Positions 1-5,928 are shown, numbered from the stretch's first letter. The stretch is DNA of 6,330 nucleotides from Candidatus Saccharimonadota bacterium (GCA_905371595.1 CAJPLU010000037.1:1-6330), one strand, 5' to 3'. Notes: generated by a model not told the origin, from the letters alone. Numbers and translations are program-made.

Positions 1-1042
1 CAGATTTGCCGTAGATGCGGTCGCCGTGACTCGGTGTGTGTAAATGACGCAGGTGAACGCGCAGCTGATGAGTGCGCCCAGTTTGCGGGCAGAGTTTAAT
101 AGCGCTGAGATTATGGTGCGTGGCGAGCGTTTGGTAAATGGTTTGCGCTGGCTTGCCATTTGGGTCGGGGCGAAAGGTGCTGGGCGCCGATGGGTTGCGG
201 CCGATCGGAATATCAATCTTAGCGGTTAGTGGTTGCGGTGTGCCGTCGACGATGGCTAGGTATGTTTTCTTGGCGAGATGCTGGGAGAACTGTTTTTTGA
301 GCAATTCAAAAGCTTCGGGAGTGCGCGCCCCGATGATAACGCCGCTGGTGTCGCGGTCTAGCCGATGGACGATGCCTGGGCGGTTAGTTTCCAGCCCGAC
401 GGTGGTGTAACGGCGGAAAAAGTCGGCGGCCGTAAATTCGTCATTCAGCGCCCCTTTGCTGTGAGTCAGAACGCCGGCTGGTTTGTTGACAACGATGACG
501 TTATTGTCTAGATAAAGTAACGGTAGCTCCTCGTCGCTGTAATCGGTAGCTTCGGGCAGATTGACGGCGATTTCGTCGGCTTCGGTGACTAGCTGGCTGG
601 TACTTTTGGCTGGCGTGCCGTTGACAGATACATTGCCAGATTTGATATATTTTTGCCAGGTTGATCGGCTGGTTTCTGGGTAGCGTTTGGCTAGCAAACT
701 ATCCAGCCGCTGGCTATCGCTCACCTGTTGAAACAGATAGATATCTTTGCCTTTGAATGGTAAGCCGTAGGTAGTTAACTCGCTGGTTGGGTTTTCGAAA
801 ATCACGCCGCGAGCGTCGCTTTTGGCGGTAAATATTTGCTCCATGATATAATTTTCGCGGTCTTCGGCGGTGTCGTCAATCAGCACGAAATAATGCTGGC
901 GGTTAAAGCGAAAGCGCACCAGCTGATTGATTGGGTTAGGATTGCTGTTTTTGATCTGGTCGATATGGCGCGGCAAGTTATCTGCGTTTGCTACGTTGAA
1001 GCGGCGCAAGATCGCCAGTAAGTCATTGGCGGTGATTTTCAT
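1..1042 (-). CDS. RluA/RluD-family 23S rRNA-type pseudouridine synthase with S4 domain, 3' end cut by window edge
   Basis: This gene encodes a uridine-to-pseudouridine isomerase of the RluA family, which acts in the cytoplasm on structured RNA; large-subunit rRNA is the usual target of the S4-containing (RluD-like) members. 347 codons are visible and the C-terminus lies outside the window. An S4 RNA-binding domain spans about residues 111-160 (RLDSLLAKRYPETSRSTW, then IKSGNVSVNG). The catalytic motif HRLDRDTSG sits at 226-234, with D229 as the expected catalytic Asp. The late family motif GRTHQLRVHL (322-331), followed by HGDRIYG, marks the C-terminal part, so perhaps 40-60 residues are missing. 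Residues 1 to about 108 form an extension before S4 that ordinary RluD lacks and that I do not recognise. The ATG at 1042 is chosen because an in-frame TGA lies shortly upstream with no start codon between; the only Shine-Dalgarno-like element, GGGAAG, is weak and 12 nt away. It lies 50 bp after trpS, with no promoter or terminator seen between, so it is probably co-transcribed. Family call is secure; the exact target site is not. Confidence 0.93.
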   Translation of the reverse strand, partial: MKITANDLLAILRRFNVANADNLPRHIDQIKNSNPNPINQLVRFRFNRQHYFVLIDDTAEDRENYIMEQIFTAKSDARGVIFENPTSELTTYGLPFKGKDIYLFQQVSDSQRLDSLLAKRYPETSRSTWQKYIKSGNVSVNGTPAKSTSQLVTEADEIAVNLPEATDYSDEELPLLYLDNNVIVVNKPAGVLTHSKGALNDEFTAADFFRRYTTVGLETNRPGIVHRLDRDTSGVIIGARTPEAFELLKKQFSQHLAKKTYLAIVDGTPQPLTAKIDIPIGRNPSAPSTFRPDPNGKPAQTIYQTLATHHNLSAIKLCPQTGRTHQLRVHLRHLHTPSHGDRIYGKS

Positions 1043-1046
1043 ACGA

Positions 1047-1085
1047 TTACGCTGCTTCCCTGTTCAGACGGTTGGATTGGTGCAT
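1047..1085 (-). promoter_or_regulatory. Possible 12-codon leader mini-ORF upstream of the pseudouridine synthase
   Basis: On the minus strand, an AGGAGA sequence overlapping the last codons of trpS (1096-1101) lies 10 nt before an ATG at 1085. This opens a reading frame for MHQSNRLNREAA. It ends in TAA, 4 nt before the ATG of the pseudouridine synthase, whose own ribosome site is weak. Terminating ribosomes would be left almost on the next start codon, so the mini-ORF could act as a translational coupler. This is inference: the frame is very short and could be chance. The peptide has no recognisable feature and no run of regulatory codons. Confidence 0.3.
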
Positions 1086-1092
1086 GTTGGCG

Positions 1093-2259
1093 CTATCTCC
1101 TGAGTCCCACGGCTTTTTGGACGCGGAGCAAGGTTTCGTTGGCGACGATGGTCATGGCGCGCTCGCTCGATTCCAATTTACGTTCAATTGCCGGCTCATC
1201 AACTGCGGCCAGACGCGCCTGGAAATTCGCCAAGAACTCTGCCACTTCATCAGCCACGATTCGCTTGAAATCGCCGTAGCGCTCCATGCCGGCGTATTCA
1301 CTAATAGTCTGCTCCAAGCTGACGTCTTTTCCGGCGTCTTGGCGTACCAGGGTCAAAATCTCCAGCAGATTAGAAATACCAGGCTGGTTTTCTTTGTCGT
1401 ACTGTACCTTGCCTAGCGAGTCGGTGGCGGCGCTCATGATTTTTTTGTGTGCTGCCTCTGGCTCGTCGCCAAGGAAAATGACGCCCTTGCCGCTGTCGTC
1501 GGATTTACTCATCTTTTTGGCCGGGTTCGCTAGGTCTTTGATCCTCAGGCCTTGGTCATTGCCGAAGAATTGATGCTGCTCGGCGACTGGTTTGGGCACA
1601 ACGAACAGATCGCCAAATTTGCGGTTCATCCGTTCGGCGATGTCGCGGGTAAATTCCAGGTGCTGCGTCTGGTCGTCGCCAACCGGCACGTAGCTGGCGC
1701 CGTAAAGCAAGATGTCGGCGGCCATCAGGACTGGGTAGTTGAAGAGGCCGACGGACGATTGTACGTGTAATAGCTTGCTAAACAATTCTTCCAGTTCCAT
1801 TTTTGCTGTGCGTGCGACAAGTCCTTTGTTGTTTGTGTGATCTGATGCAATAGCGTTTTTCGCAACAGTTAGGAAGTCGGCTCGCAAAGGGTCTACTTTT
1901 ATTTTATCCTTAAACTGCGTCATCCGGCTCATCTCGCCAAACCCAGTGAAGCAATCCAAAATCCACGCCAGCTCGCTGTGGGCCGGGACGCGACTTTGGC
2001 GGTACAAATGAATTGCCTGGTTGTCCAGCGGCAGTCCGGCGGCCGTATAAATCCGGGCGTTATTGAGAATGCTGTCATACAATTTACTGTGGTCAATCGG
2101 CGTGGTGAAGCTATGTAGATCGGGGATAAACAGATTGATATCATAATCGGCTGAGCGGCGCTTCGCCATATCGACGATCGGCAGAATCGCCCCAAAATAA
2201 TTGCCAATGTGAATATCGTTGTTGGCGCGCACGCCAGTGAGGATTGTTTCTTTGGACAT
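1093..2259 (-). CDS. trpS: Tryptophanyl-tRNA synthetase
   Basis: This class I aminoacyl-tRNA synthetase charges tRNA-Trp with tryptophan using ATP in the cytoplasm and is essential. The protein is 388 residues. The HIGH-type signature is HIGN at 17-20 and the KMSKS loop is at 249-253, both intact. The Rossmann core shows LDCFTGFGEMSRMTQFKDK (101-119), NYPVLMAADILLYGA (174-188) and VPVGDDQTQHLEF (191-203), all typical of TrpS. It is longer than the usual 330-350 residues because about 40 extra residues sit near 120-169, between the FKDK segment and the GLFNYP strand; in E. coli TrpS these are only a few residues apart. The ATG at 2259 is chosen over an in-frame ATG at 2352 because the protein then begins at the family's usual N-terminus (MSKETILTGVRANNDIHIGN) and because a strong promoter occupies the extra region. 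No Shine-Dalgarno precedes it, and the mRNA is predicted to be leaderless. It probably heads an operon with the pseudouridine synthase. Confidence 0.97.
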   Translation of the reverse strand: MSKETILTGVRANNDIHIGNYFGAILPIVDMAKRRSADYDINLFIPDLHSFTTPIDHSKLYDSILNNARIYTAAGLPLDNQAIHLYRQSRVPAHSELAWILDCFTGFGEMSRMTQFKDKIKVDPLRADFLTVAKNAIASDHTNNKGLVARTAKMELEELFSKLLHVQSSVGLFNYPVLMAADILLYGASYVPVGDDQTQHLEFTRDIAERMNRKFGDLFVVPKPVAEQHQFFGNDQGLRIKDLANPAKKMSKSDDSGKGVIFLGDEPEAAHKKIMSAATDSLGKVQYDKENQPGISNLLEILTLVRQDAGKDVSLEQTISEYAGMERYGDFKRIVADEVAEFLANFQARLAAVDEPAIERKLESSERAMTIVANETLLRVQKAVGLRR

Positions 2260-2294
2260 ATTATGATTATAACAGAGTACGCTTGTGCTGTCAT
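2260..2294 (-). promoter_or_regulatory. trpS promoter, predicted leaderless start
   Basis: Reading the minus strand, ATGACA (2289-2294, 5 of 6 to the -35 consensus) is followed by a 17-nt spacer, then a perfect TATAAT (2266-2271), then 6 nt, then the A of the trpS ATG at 2259. Standard sigma-70 spacing puts transcript position +1 on that A, so no 5' UTR remains to hold a Shine-Dalgarno site, T-box or other riboswitch. The boxes are seen directly; the start site is inferred. Confidence 0.8.
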
Positions 2295-2324
2295 ATTGAG
2301 TACGACGATTGAGATAGTTGCTGT

Positions 2325-2359
2325 TTGACGCTAGTGTTGGCTGCGTATACAATAGCGTT
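2325..2359 (+). promoter_or_regulatory. Promoter of the small membrane-protein gene, predicted leaderless start
   Basis: TTGACG (2325-2330, 5 of 6) is followed by a 17-nt spacer, then TACAAT (2348-2353, 5 of 6), then 6 nt, then the ATG at 2360. The spacer and the 6-nt discriminator match those of the divergent trpS promoter, so this transcript should also start on the A of its ATG. The two -35 boxes are back to back, 30 bp apart. That interval holds a direct repeat ATTGAG (2295-2300 and 2308-2313), a weak operator candidate. Confidence 0.7.
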
Positions 2360-2575
2360 ATGAATAAAACTCAGTGTCGGATTGCATATTACGTTTTCTT
2401 GTTTGCGTCGGCGCTAGTTTCGTATATTTCAATTGAGACATCTATGGATACGATGAGTGCTAAGTAGCCGCCAAATGTGCCGCTTCATCTGTTTGAATTC
2501 GCGCTGGCTATCGCGCTGGTGTGCGCGGCGTTGTATTTTCAGTATAAGGCTTATCGCGATGATGCTAAGAAATAG
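2360..2575 (+). pseudogene. Small two-helix membrane protein gene interrupted by an in-frame TAG at codon 36
   Basis: The frame opens with ATG at 2360 and reads MNKTQCRIAYYVFLFASALV and onward, a hydrophobic helix over about residues 8-26. TAG at 2465-2467 stops it after 35 residues. The same frame then continues for exactly 35 more sense codons to a TAG at 2573-2575. This second half holds another hydrophobic helix (LHLFEFALAIALVCAALYF) and a charged tail (KAYRDDAKK). Read together, the product would be a 71-residue hairpin membrane protein with both ends in the cytoplasm. The strong promoter, the matching second helix and the end only 3 bp from the convergent permease stop all suggest one gene with a nonsense mutation (for example CAG to TAG). 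Alternatives are a real 35-residue protein, re-initiation at a GTG (2477), readthrough, or a sequencing error. I do not recognise the family. Confidence 0.55.
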
Positions 2576-2578
2576 CTT

Positions 2579-4537
2579 TTAATCGCGTATATCCTGGACT
2601 GGATTGCGGCGTACGTTGCGTAGCAGCGGTTGAATGCTGGCAATTAGGCTGACTATGAATATCGAGCCAATAATAATTATAAGCATAGGCGATTCTAGGC
2701 TAAAAACGCTAAATTGCGGCGCGCTGCCAACTGTTCCGAAGGCTGTCGCTGCAGTGTCAGTTAGGTTTTTGCCGTAGGTATTTGCTATGGCGAATGCGGC
2801 TGCAATTCCTAAAATTAGCGAGACAATGGCGATTCTTAACGCTACGATTGCAACATATATGATATAAATGCAAGCGATATCGCGCCGTTTCGCGCCCATC
2901 GCGCGGTAAATGGCAGTTTCTTTACGGTTTTCTGCGATGATACGTGAAACAGTGAACCAAATTATAATTATTGCTAATCCTAGTACTGTAGGCAGCGCAA
3001 TGCTAGCGATTTGATTAAACAACTTCCCTATTTCATCCAGAATCAGGTAGTTTGACCCGTATGGGTTGGCGGCAAACTGCTTATTGCATTTATCATTAAG
3101 CTCTGGACAAGCCTCGTTGTCGAGAAACGCTCGCGCTTTTGCAACGCTAGAAAATTCTAAAACGCGGGGAGTGAATTCATCTCTCATTAGCCGTACAGCC
3201 GTAGAGCTTGCTTCTTGTTGCTGGATATCATCGAACTTTAGTTTTTCTGGCAGAGAATTGTACAGTTGAATAGGGATATCTAGTGCCGATGAAGAATCTT
3301 GCGAAGCTAGTAGATTCTTGATATATTCGCTAGCATTTTTCTTGTAATCGGTTTGCGGTTGCGCGTATTTAATGCCGACAATTTGAAAAGTGAGCAATTT
3401 GTGCTTGGGTACTATATATGTCCCAAGTTTCTTCTGGTTGGCTTCGTTAGAATCGTCACTCTTCTTTTCGGTAGTAGTTCGCGTGTCGGACTTGACAGTG
3501 ATATTGCCGCAGGCTTGCTTTGGGTAATCGTAAATCAAACTGGGCTTTTGGTAGTTTTTGTTGATTTCGTTGGCTTTTGTCTCGATATAATCTTGTTGGA
3601 TTTTCTTGATCAGTGTTTGTTCGGTTGAATTGCGGTAGCAAACCTGATAAGTATAGCCGTTTAATTTTTCTTGGACGTTTTTAAGCCATGTAGATTTTTG
3701 GTTAGTGTCGGCCGGCTCGGCTTCAAGGTTAAGCTTCTTACCAAATAATGAGACGGCTTCTTGAACGGAGACCACCACTGGTATGCCGTTTAGGTGTGAC
3801 GCATCGGTTGCTAGCATATAACGGCGTAGAAGCTGCTGGTCGGTGAAAGTATAGTTGCTATTATATATGGCGTTAGTGTAATAGCCGTAAGTTGTCATAT
3901 CGTCTGCTTTGGGGTTAGAGTTGCCGAAGTCTTCTTTGTCATTTTGGATTAGGCGTAGCGCGGGGATTTGGGGTAAACCGCTTATTTTGTCAACGATATA
4001 ATAGCCAGCGGCGTCGTATTTGCTGCCGATTTCTTTGAGATTGGTTAGCTTGTTGTTGGCAGTTTTAGCGTATTTTTCAAATTGCTGGTCATTGAAATCA
4101 CTTATGACTGGCGAAGAAAAATTAACAGTCACTCGTTGTTCTTCTGGAAGTGAGTCGGGCATCCAAGAAGCTGGTAGCAGGGCTGGAACTTCGGTGCTCT
4201 TGTCGTAAGCTAATCCCAGCGATTTATATTTGTCTTGCAGATTCTGATAGTATTTTTTCTCGAACGCTTTGAGTTCTCTAATCTCTTCTAAGGATAGGTT
4301 GTTGGTGATTCCTAAAGCTTTGTTTGGTATATTTGGTGATGCTTTGACAAGGTAGCGGTCGTTGCCAACTTTCTTTATAAACATTTCTGCGCTCTTTTCG
4401 GCGCCAGTAAAGACAATAATTATGGCGATTAACGCCGCGAATAACAAGCTTGCCACGATAGTGGAAGCGAAAAGCATGCCGCATTTTGAATGAAGCTTGG
4501 TGCGGGCTAGTTTTACAGCGTACGATGGGCGAATCAT
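2579..4537 (-). CDS. FtsX/MacB-type ABC transporter permease with a very large external domain
   Basis: This is the membrane subunit of an ABC complex, paired with the ATPase just upstream. It is 652 residues. One N-terminal helix (about 21-44) is followed by a hydrophilic extracytoplasmic domain (about 46-505). Three C-terminal helices follow (about 508-533, 554-586 and 618-640). This one-plus-three layout is that of MacB/LolC. The FtsX-domain signature follows helix 2: RKETAIYRAMGAKRRDI (538-554), the cytoplasmic coupling segment that contacts the ATPase. The C-terminus NPVQDIRD matches the usual family ending. The external domain is about 460 residues, roughly twice that of E. coli MacB, and has C300, C343, C477 and C484, which could form two disulfides. 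The ATG at 4537 is chosen because it overlaps the ATPase stop (ATGA) and has GGAG 7 nt upstream; the frame stays open to 4828, but that part only shadows the ATPase. Proteins of this type move lipoproteins, peptides or drugs, or transmit force to cell-wall enzymes; the substrate cannot be told here. Confidence 0.93.
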   Translation of the reverse strand: MIRPSYAVKLARTKLHSKCGMLFASTIVASLLFAALIAIIIVFTGAEKSAEMFIKKVGNDRYLVKASPNIPNKALGITNNLSLEEIRELKAFEKKYYQNLQDKYKSLGLAYDKSTEVPALLPASWMPDSLPEEQRVTVNFSSPVISDFNDQQFEKYAKTANNKLTNLKEIGSKYDAAGYYIVDKISGLPQIPALRLIQNDKEDFGNSNPKADDMTTYGYYTNAIYNSNYTFTDQQLLRRYMLATDASHLNGIPVVVSVQEAVSLFGKKLNLEAEPADTNQKSTWLKNVQEKLNGYTYQVCYRNSTEQTLIKKIQQDYIETKANEINKNYQKPSLIYDYPKQACGNITVKSDTRTTTEKKSDDSNEANQKKLGTYIVPKHKLLTFQIVGIKYAQPQTDYKKNASEYIKNLLASQDSSSALDIPIQLYNSLPEKLKFDDIQQQEASSTAVRLMRDEFTPRVLEFSSVAKARAFLDNEACPELNDKCNKQFAANPYGSNYLILDEIGKLFNQIASIALPTVLGLAIIIIWFTVSRIIAENRKETAIYRAMGAKRRDIACIYIIYVAIVALRIAIVSLILGIAAAFAIANTYGKNLTDTAATAFGTVGSAPQFSVFSLESPMLIIIIGSIFIVSLIASIQPLLRNVRRNPVQDIRD

Positions 4538-4548
4538 GTGATAGCTCC
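4534..4548 (-). promoter_or_regulatory. Overlapping stop/start with internal ribosome site coupling ATPase to permease
   Basis: The ATPase ends in TGA within ATGA, whose ATG starts the permease, giving a 4-base overlap. GGAG (4545-4548) inside the last ATPase codons is 7 nt from that ATG. This is the usual arrangement for making two complex subunits in fixed ratio by termination-reinitiation, and it decides the permease start. Confidence 0.85.
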
Positions 4549-5262
4549 GTCTTTTAATTCTATGACGCGGTCGGCTTGGCGGGCAATGCTCGCATCGTGA
4601 GTAACTATAACAATTGTCGAACCGAGAGTTGAGCGGATTTCGCGGAACAGATCGATAATTGATTGACTGTTGGTCGAATCCAAGTTGCCAGTTGGCTCGT
4701 CGGCCAGAATGATACGCGGATTGTTTATTAGCGCTCGAGCAATTGCGGCACGTTGAATTTGCCCGCCTGAAAGTTCTTTGGGTAGGCGGTTTGCGTACTC
4801 TTCTAGACCGACTTTTTGGAGTAGCCAAGTTACTTTGGCGTCGATAAGACTTTTCTTTTTGGCAGTGAACATGGCTGGTACAGTAATATTATCGCTAAGC
4901 TGCAGAAAAGGCTGCAGATAAAACGATTGAAAAACGAAACCGATAGTATTTTGACGTAGTTGACTGAGCTGGCTGTCGCGCAAGTTAGTCGTCTCCTTGG
5001 ACTCGATGACAACAGATCCTGAGGTTGGCTGATCAAGGCAGCCGATAATTTGCAGTAGCGTACTTTTGCCGCTACCGCTAGCGCCAGTAATGGCGACCAG
5101 TTCGCCTCGCTCGATCGCTAGGTTTATTCCACGAAGCGCCTTAACGGTTTGTTTGCCGAGTTTGTAATCTTTCGAGACGTTGTCGAGGAGAATAGCTGTT
5201 TGGTTGGAATTGGTTGCGATTGCGCTTTCTGATATTTTGACCCCTGTTAAAGTTGTTTCCAT
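4534..5262 (-). CDS. MacB/LolD-type ABC transporter ATP-binding protein
   Basis: This 242-residue nucleotide-binding subunit hydrolyses ATP on the inner face of the membrane to drive the permease encoded just downstream. All motifs are intact: A-loop Tyr (Y33), Walker A GASGSGKST (60-68), Q-loop in VFQSFYLQPF (Q112), signature LSGGQIQRAAIARAL (164-178), Walker B RIILADEP (183-190) followed by the D-loop TGNLDS, and switch His in VTHDAS (H222). The IIGCLDQPTSG segment after Walker A is characteristic of the MacB/LolD/FtsE group. In E. coli MacB the ATPase and permease are one chain; here they are separate genes. The ATG at 5262 has AAGG 8 nt upstream and leaves about 20 residues before the first family-conserved strand, slightly long but with the only good ribosome site. 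The preceding gene is a lipoprotein 95 bp away, and a separate promoter lies in that gap. Function as an export or force-transmission ATPase is secure; the transported molecule is unknown. Confidence 0.96.
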   Translation of the reverse strand: METTLTGVKISESAIATNSNQTAILLDNVSKDYKLGKQTVKALRGINLAIERGELVAITGASGSGKSTLLQIIGCLDQPTSGSVVIESKETTNLRDSQLSQLRQNTIGFVFQSFYLQPFLQLSDNITVPAMFTAKKKSLIDAKVTWLLQKVGLEEYANRLPKELSGGQIQRAAIARALINNPRIILADEPTGNLDSTNSQSIIDLFREIRSTLGSTIVIVTHDASIARQADRVIELKDGAIT

Positions 5263-5270
5263 ACTATAAT

Positions 5271-5290
5271 CCTTATGTATAAGTATAGCA
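5271..5290 (-). promoter_or_regulatory. Extended -10 promoter and ribosome site for the ABC operon
   Basis: On the minus strand TGCTATACT (5282-5290) is an extended -10 element (TGn plus TATACT, 5 of 6). No convincing -35 is found 16-18 nt upstream, as is usual for extended -10 promoters. The expected start near 5274-5276 puts the AAGG ribosome site (5271-5274) almost at the mRNA's 5' end, giving a leader of about 13 nt. No clear terminator was seen between the lipoprotein gene and this promoter, so read-through from upstream remains possible. Confidence 0.55.
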
Positions 5291-5357
5291 CGGATCGGCT
5301 AGCGTTATTATGCTGAGTGCTTTGTTATACAGAGGCGGAAGCTTTAATCGTAGGTGG

Positions 5358-5753
5358 CTATTTGCTAGTGGGCGATGTGCCTGTAGGCGAGGCCGGCGCT
5401 GCTGGCGGCAGTGGATCAACGTTGCTCGGCGGCGCTCCTTCTTCCCAACAATCCTCTGTGCGGAGGCTATATCGCTGGGGATCTCTCTGTGTCTCTTCAG
5501 GACCCACTACTCTGATAAGTCCTTTATTTCGGTCGCAGACTACGACAAGCCGGGACGTGTCATGACTTGGATGCTCAGACGGCATCGGTTTTTGTTGCTG
5601 TTCGTGTGGTAGCTCTGGCTTGCTGGTGCTGCAGGCTGCGGTTACCGCTAATAGGCCGGTGAGTCCTAAGGTTATTAGCGCTTCGCGGCGGCTAACACTT
5701 TCTCCTTCTCTTGTTCCTGTTAGAACTTCTGGGCCTTTTGAGCCTGTTGCCAT
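5358..5753 (-). CDS. Small orphan lipoprotein with twin-arginine-like signal peptide
   Basis: I do not recognise this 131-residue protein. It has a 21-residue polar N-region, then SRREAL (21-26), a hydrophobic stretch (LITLGLTGLLAV, 26-37) and a lipobox-like TAAC ending at C41. This reads as a twin-arginine (Tat) style lipoprotein signal, with C41 as the lipidated first residue of the mature chain. A Ser/Pro/Gln-rich linker follows (42-67). A short core (68-107) contains RLVVVCDRNKGLIRVVGPEE and two cysteines, C73 and C102, which could form a disulfide. The tail (108-131) is rich in Pro, Ala, Ser and Thr. The mature chain would sit on the outer face of the cell membrane. The ATG at 5753 follows a strong AAGGAGG, 13 nt away and therefore a little far. 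The ABC operon starts 95 bp downstream on the same strand, so it could be an accessory surface component, but adjacency is the only support. The Tat motif is imperfect, and Sec export is equally possible. Confidence 0.72.
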   Translation of the reverse strand: MATGSKGPEVLTGTREGESVSRREALITLGLTGLLAVTAACSTSKPELPHEQQQKPMPSEHPSHDTSRLVVVCDRNKGLIRVVGPEETQRDPQRYSLRTEDCWEEGAPPSNVDPLPPAAPASPTGTSPTSK

Positions 5754-5761
5754 GATGCTTC

Positions 5762-5780
5762 AATCCCCTCCTTCGGGATT
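5762..5780 (-). promoter_or_regulatory. Leader hairpin holding the Shine-Dalgarno sequence in its loop
   Basis: In the minus-strand RNA, AATCCC and GGGATT form a perfect 6-bp stem around the loop GAAGGAG, which is most of the lipoprotein gene's ribosome site. The stem ends 8 nt before the ATG. A smaller GGCT/AGCC hairpin with a 3-nt loop (5784-5794) lies just upstream. The inverted repeat is seen directly. A role in setting ribosome access or mRNA stability is inference. Confidence 0.5.
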
Positions 5781-5829
5781 AGCGGCTTGTAGCCTATATG
5801 CAGCCCACCTATTATTTATAATAAGTATT

Positions 5830-5858
5830 ACTATATACTTTTATAGCGAAATAATCAA
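5830..5858 (-). promoter_or_regulatory. Candidate promoter for the lipoprotein gene
   Basis: On the minus strand TTGATT (5853-5858, 4 of 6) is followed by a 17-nt spacer and TATAGT (5830-5835, 5 of 6). The expected start is near 5823, giving a leader of about 70 nt that contains the ribosome-site hairpin. The region is A+T-rich, so other -10-like words exist nearby, such as TATAAA a little downstream. Its place immediately after the rpsI terminator supports the choice. Confidence 0.5.
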
Positions 5859-5869
5859 GCTACTCAGGC

Positions 5870-5905
5870 AAAACAAATACCCCGCCCTAACAAACGGAGT
5901 ATTTG
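5870..5905 (-). terminator. Rho-independent terminator after rpsI
   Basis: In the minus-strand RNA, CAAAUACUCCG (5895-5905) pairs with CGGGGUAUUUG (5874-5884) over 11 bp, with one U-G wobble, around a 10-nt loop, and is followed by UUUU (5870-5873). It begins 23 nt after the rpsI stop. The plus-strand RNA would have a C-A mismatch at the wobble position and no U-run, so it should work only for the leftward transcript. The U-run is short. Confidence 0.75.
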
Positions 5906-5928
5906 AGCCTGCTCTAAACGGCGAAGAG

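Noticed and set aside
138..410. Plus-strand open frame of 90 codons
   Set aside because: It is antisense to the catalytic domain of the pseudouridine synthase, whose motifs are intact on the minus strand.
1072..1416. Plus-strand open frame of 114 codons
   Set aside because: It is antisense to trpS, has no family resemblance, and is explained by the coding bias of the opposite strand.
2260..2294. T-box or attenuator leader controlling trpS
   Set aside because: The promoter leaves no untranslated leader, and no specifier or antiterminator structure is visible.
2260..2352. N-terminal extension of trpS from an in-frame ATG at 2352
   Set aside because: The 31 extra residues have no family counterpart and the stretch contains the trpS promoter boxes; TrpS proteins begin near the ATG at 2259.
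2465..2467. Genome-wide reassignment of TAG to an amino acid
   Set aside because: trpS, rpsI and the lipoprotein gene all end in TAG at their natural ends, so TAG is a normal stop here.
4538..4828. N-terminal extension of the permease frame up to 4828
   Set aside because: It lies in another frame of the intact ATPase gene. The ATG at 4537 has a ribosome site, overlaps the ATPase stop and precedes the usual first helix.
5263..5357. Terminator after the lipoprotein gene
   Set aside because: No stem followed by a T-run on the minus strand could be found; the region holds only the ABC operon promoter.
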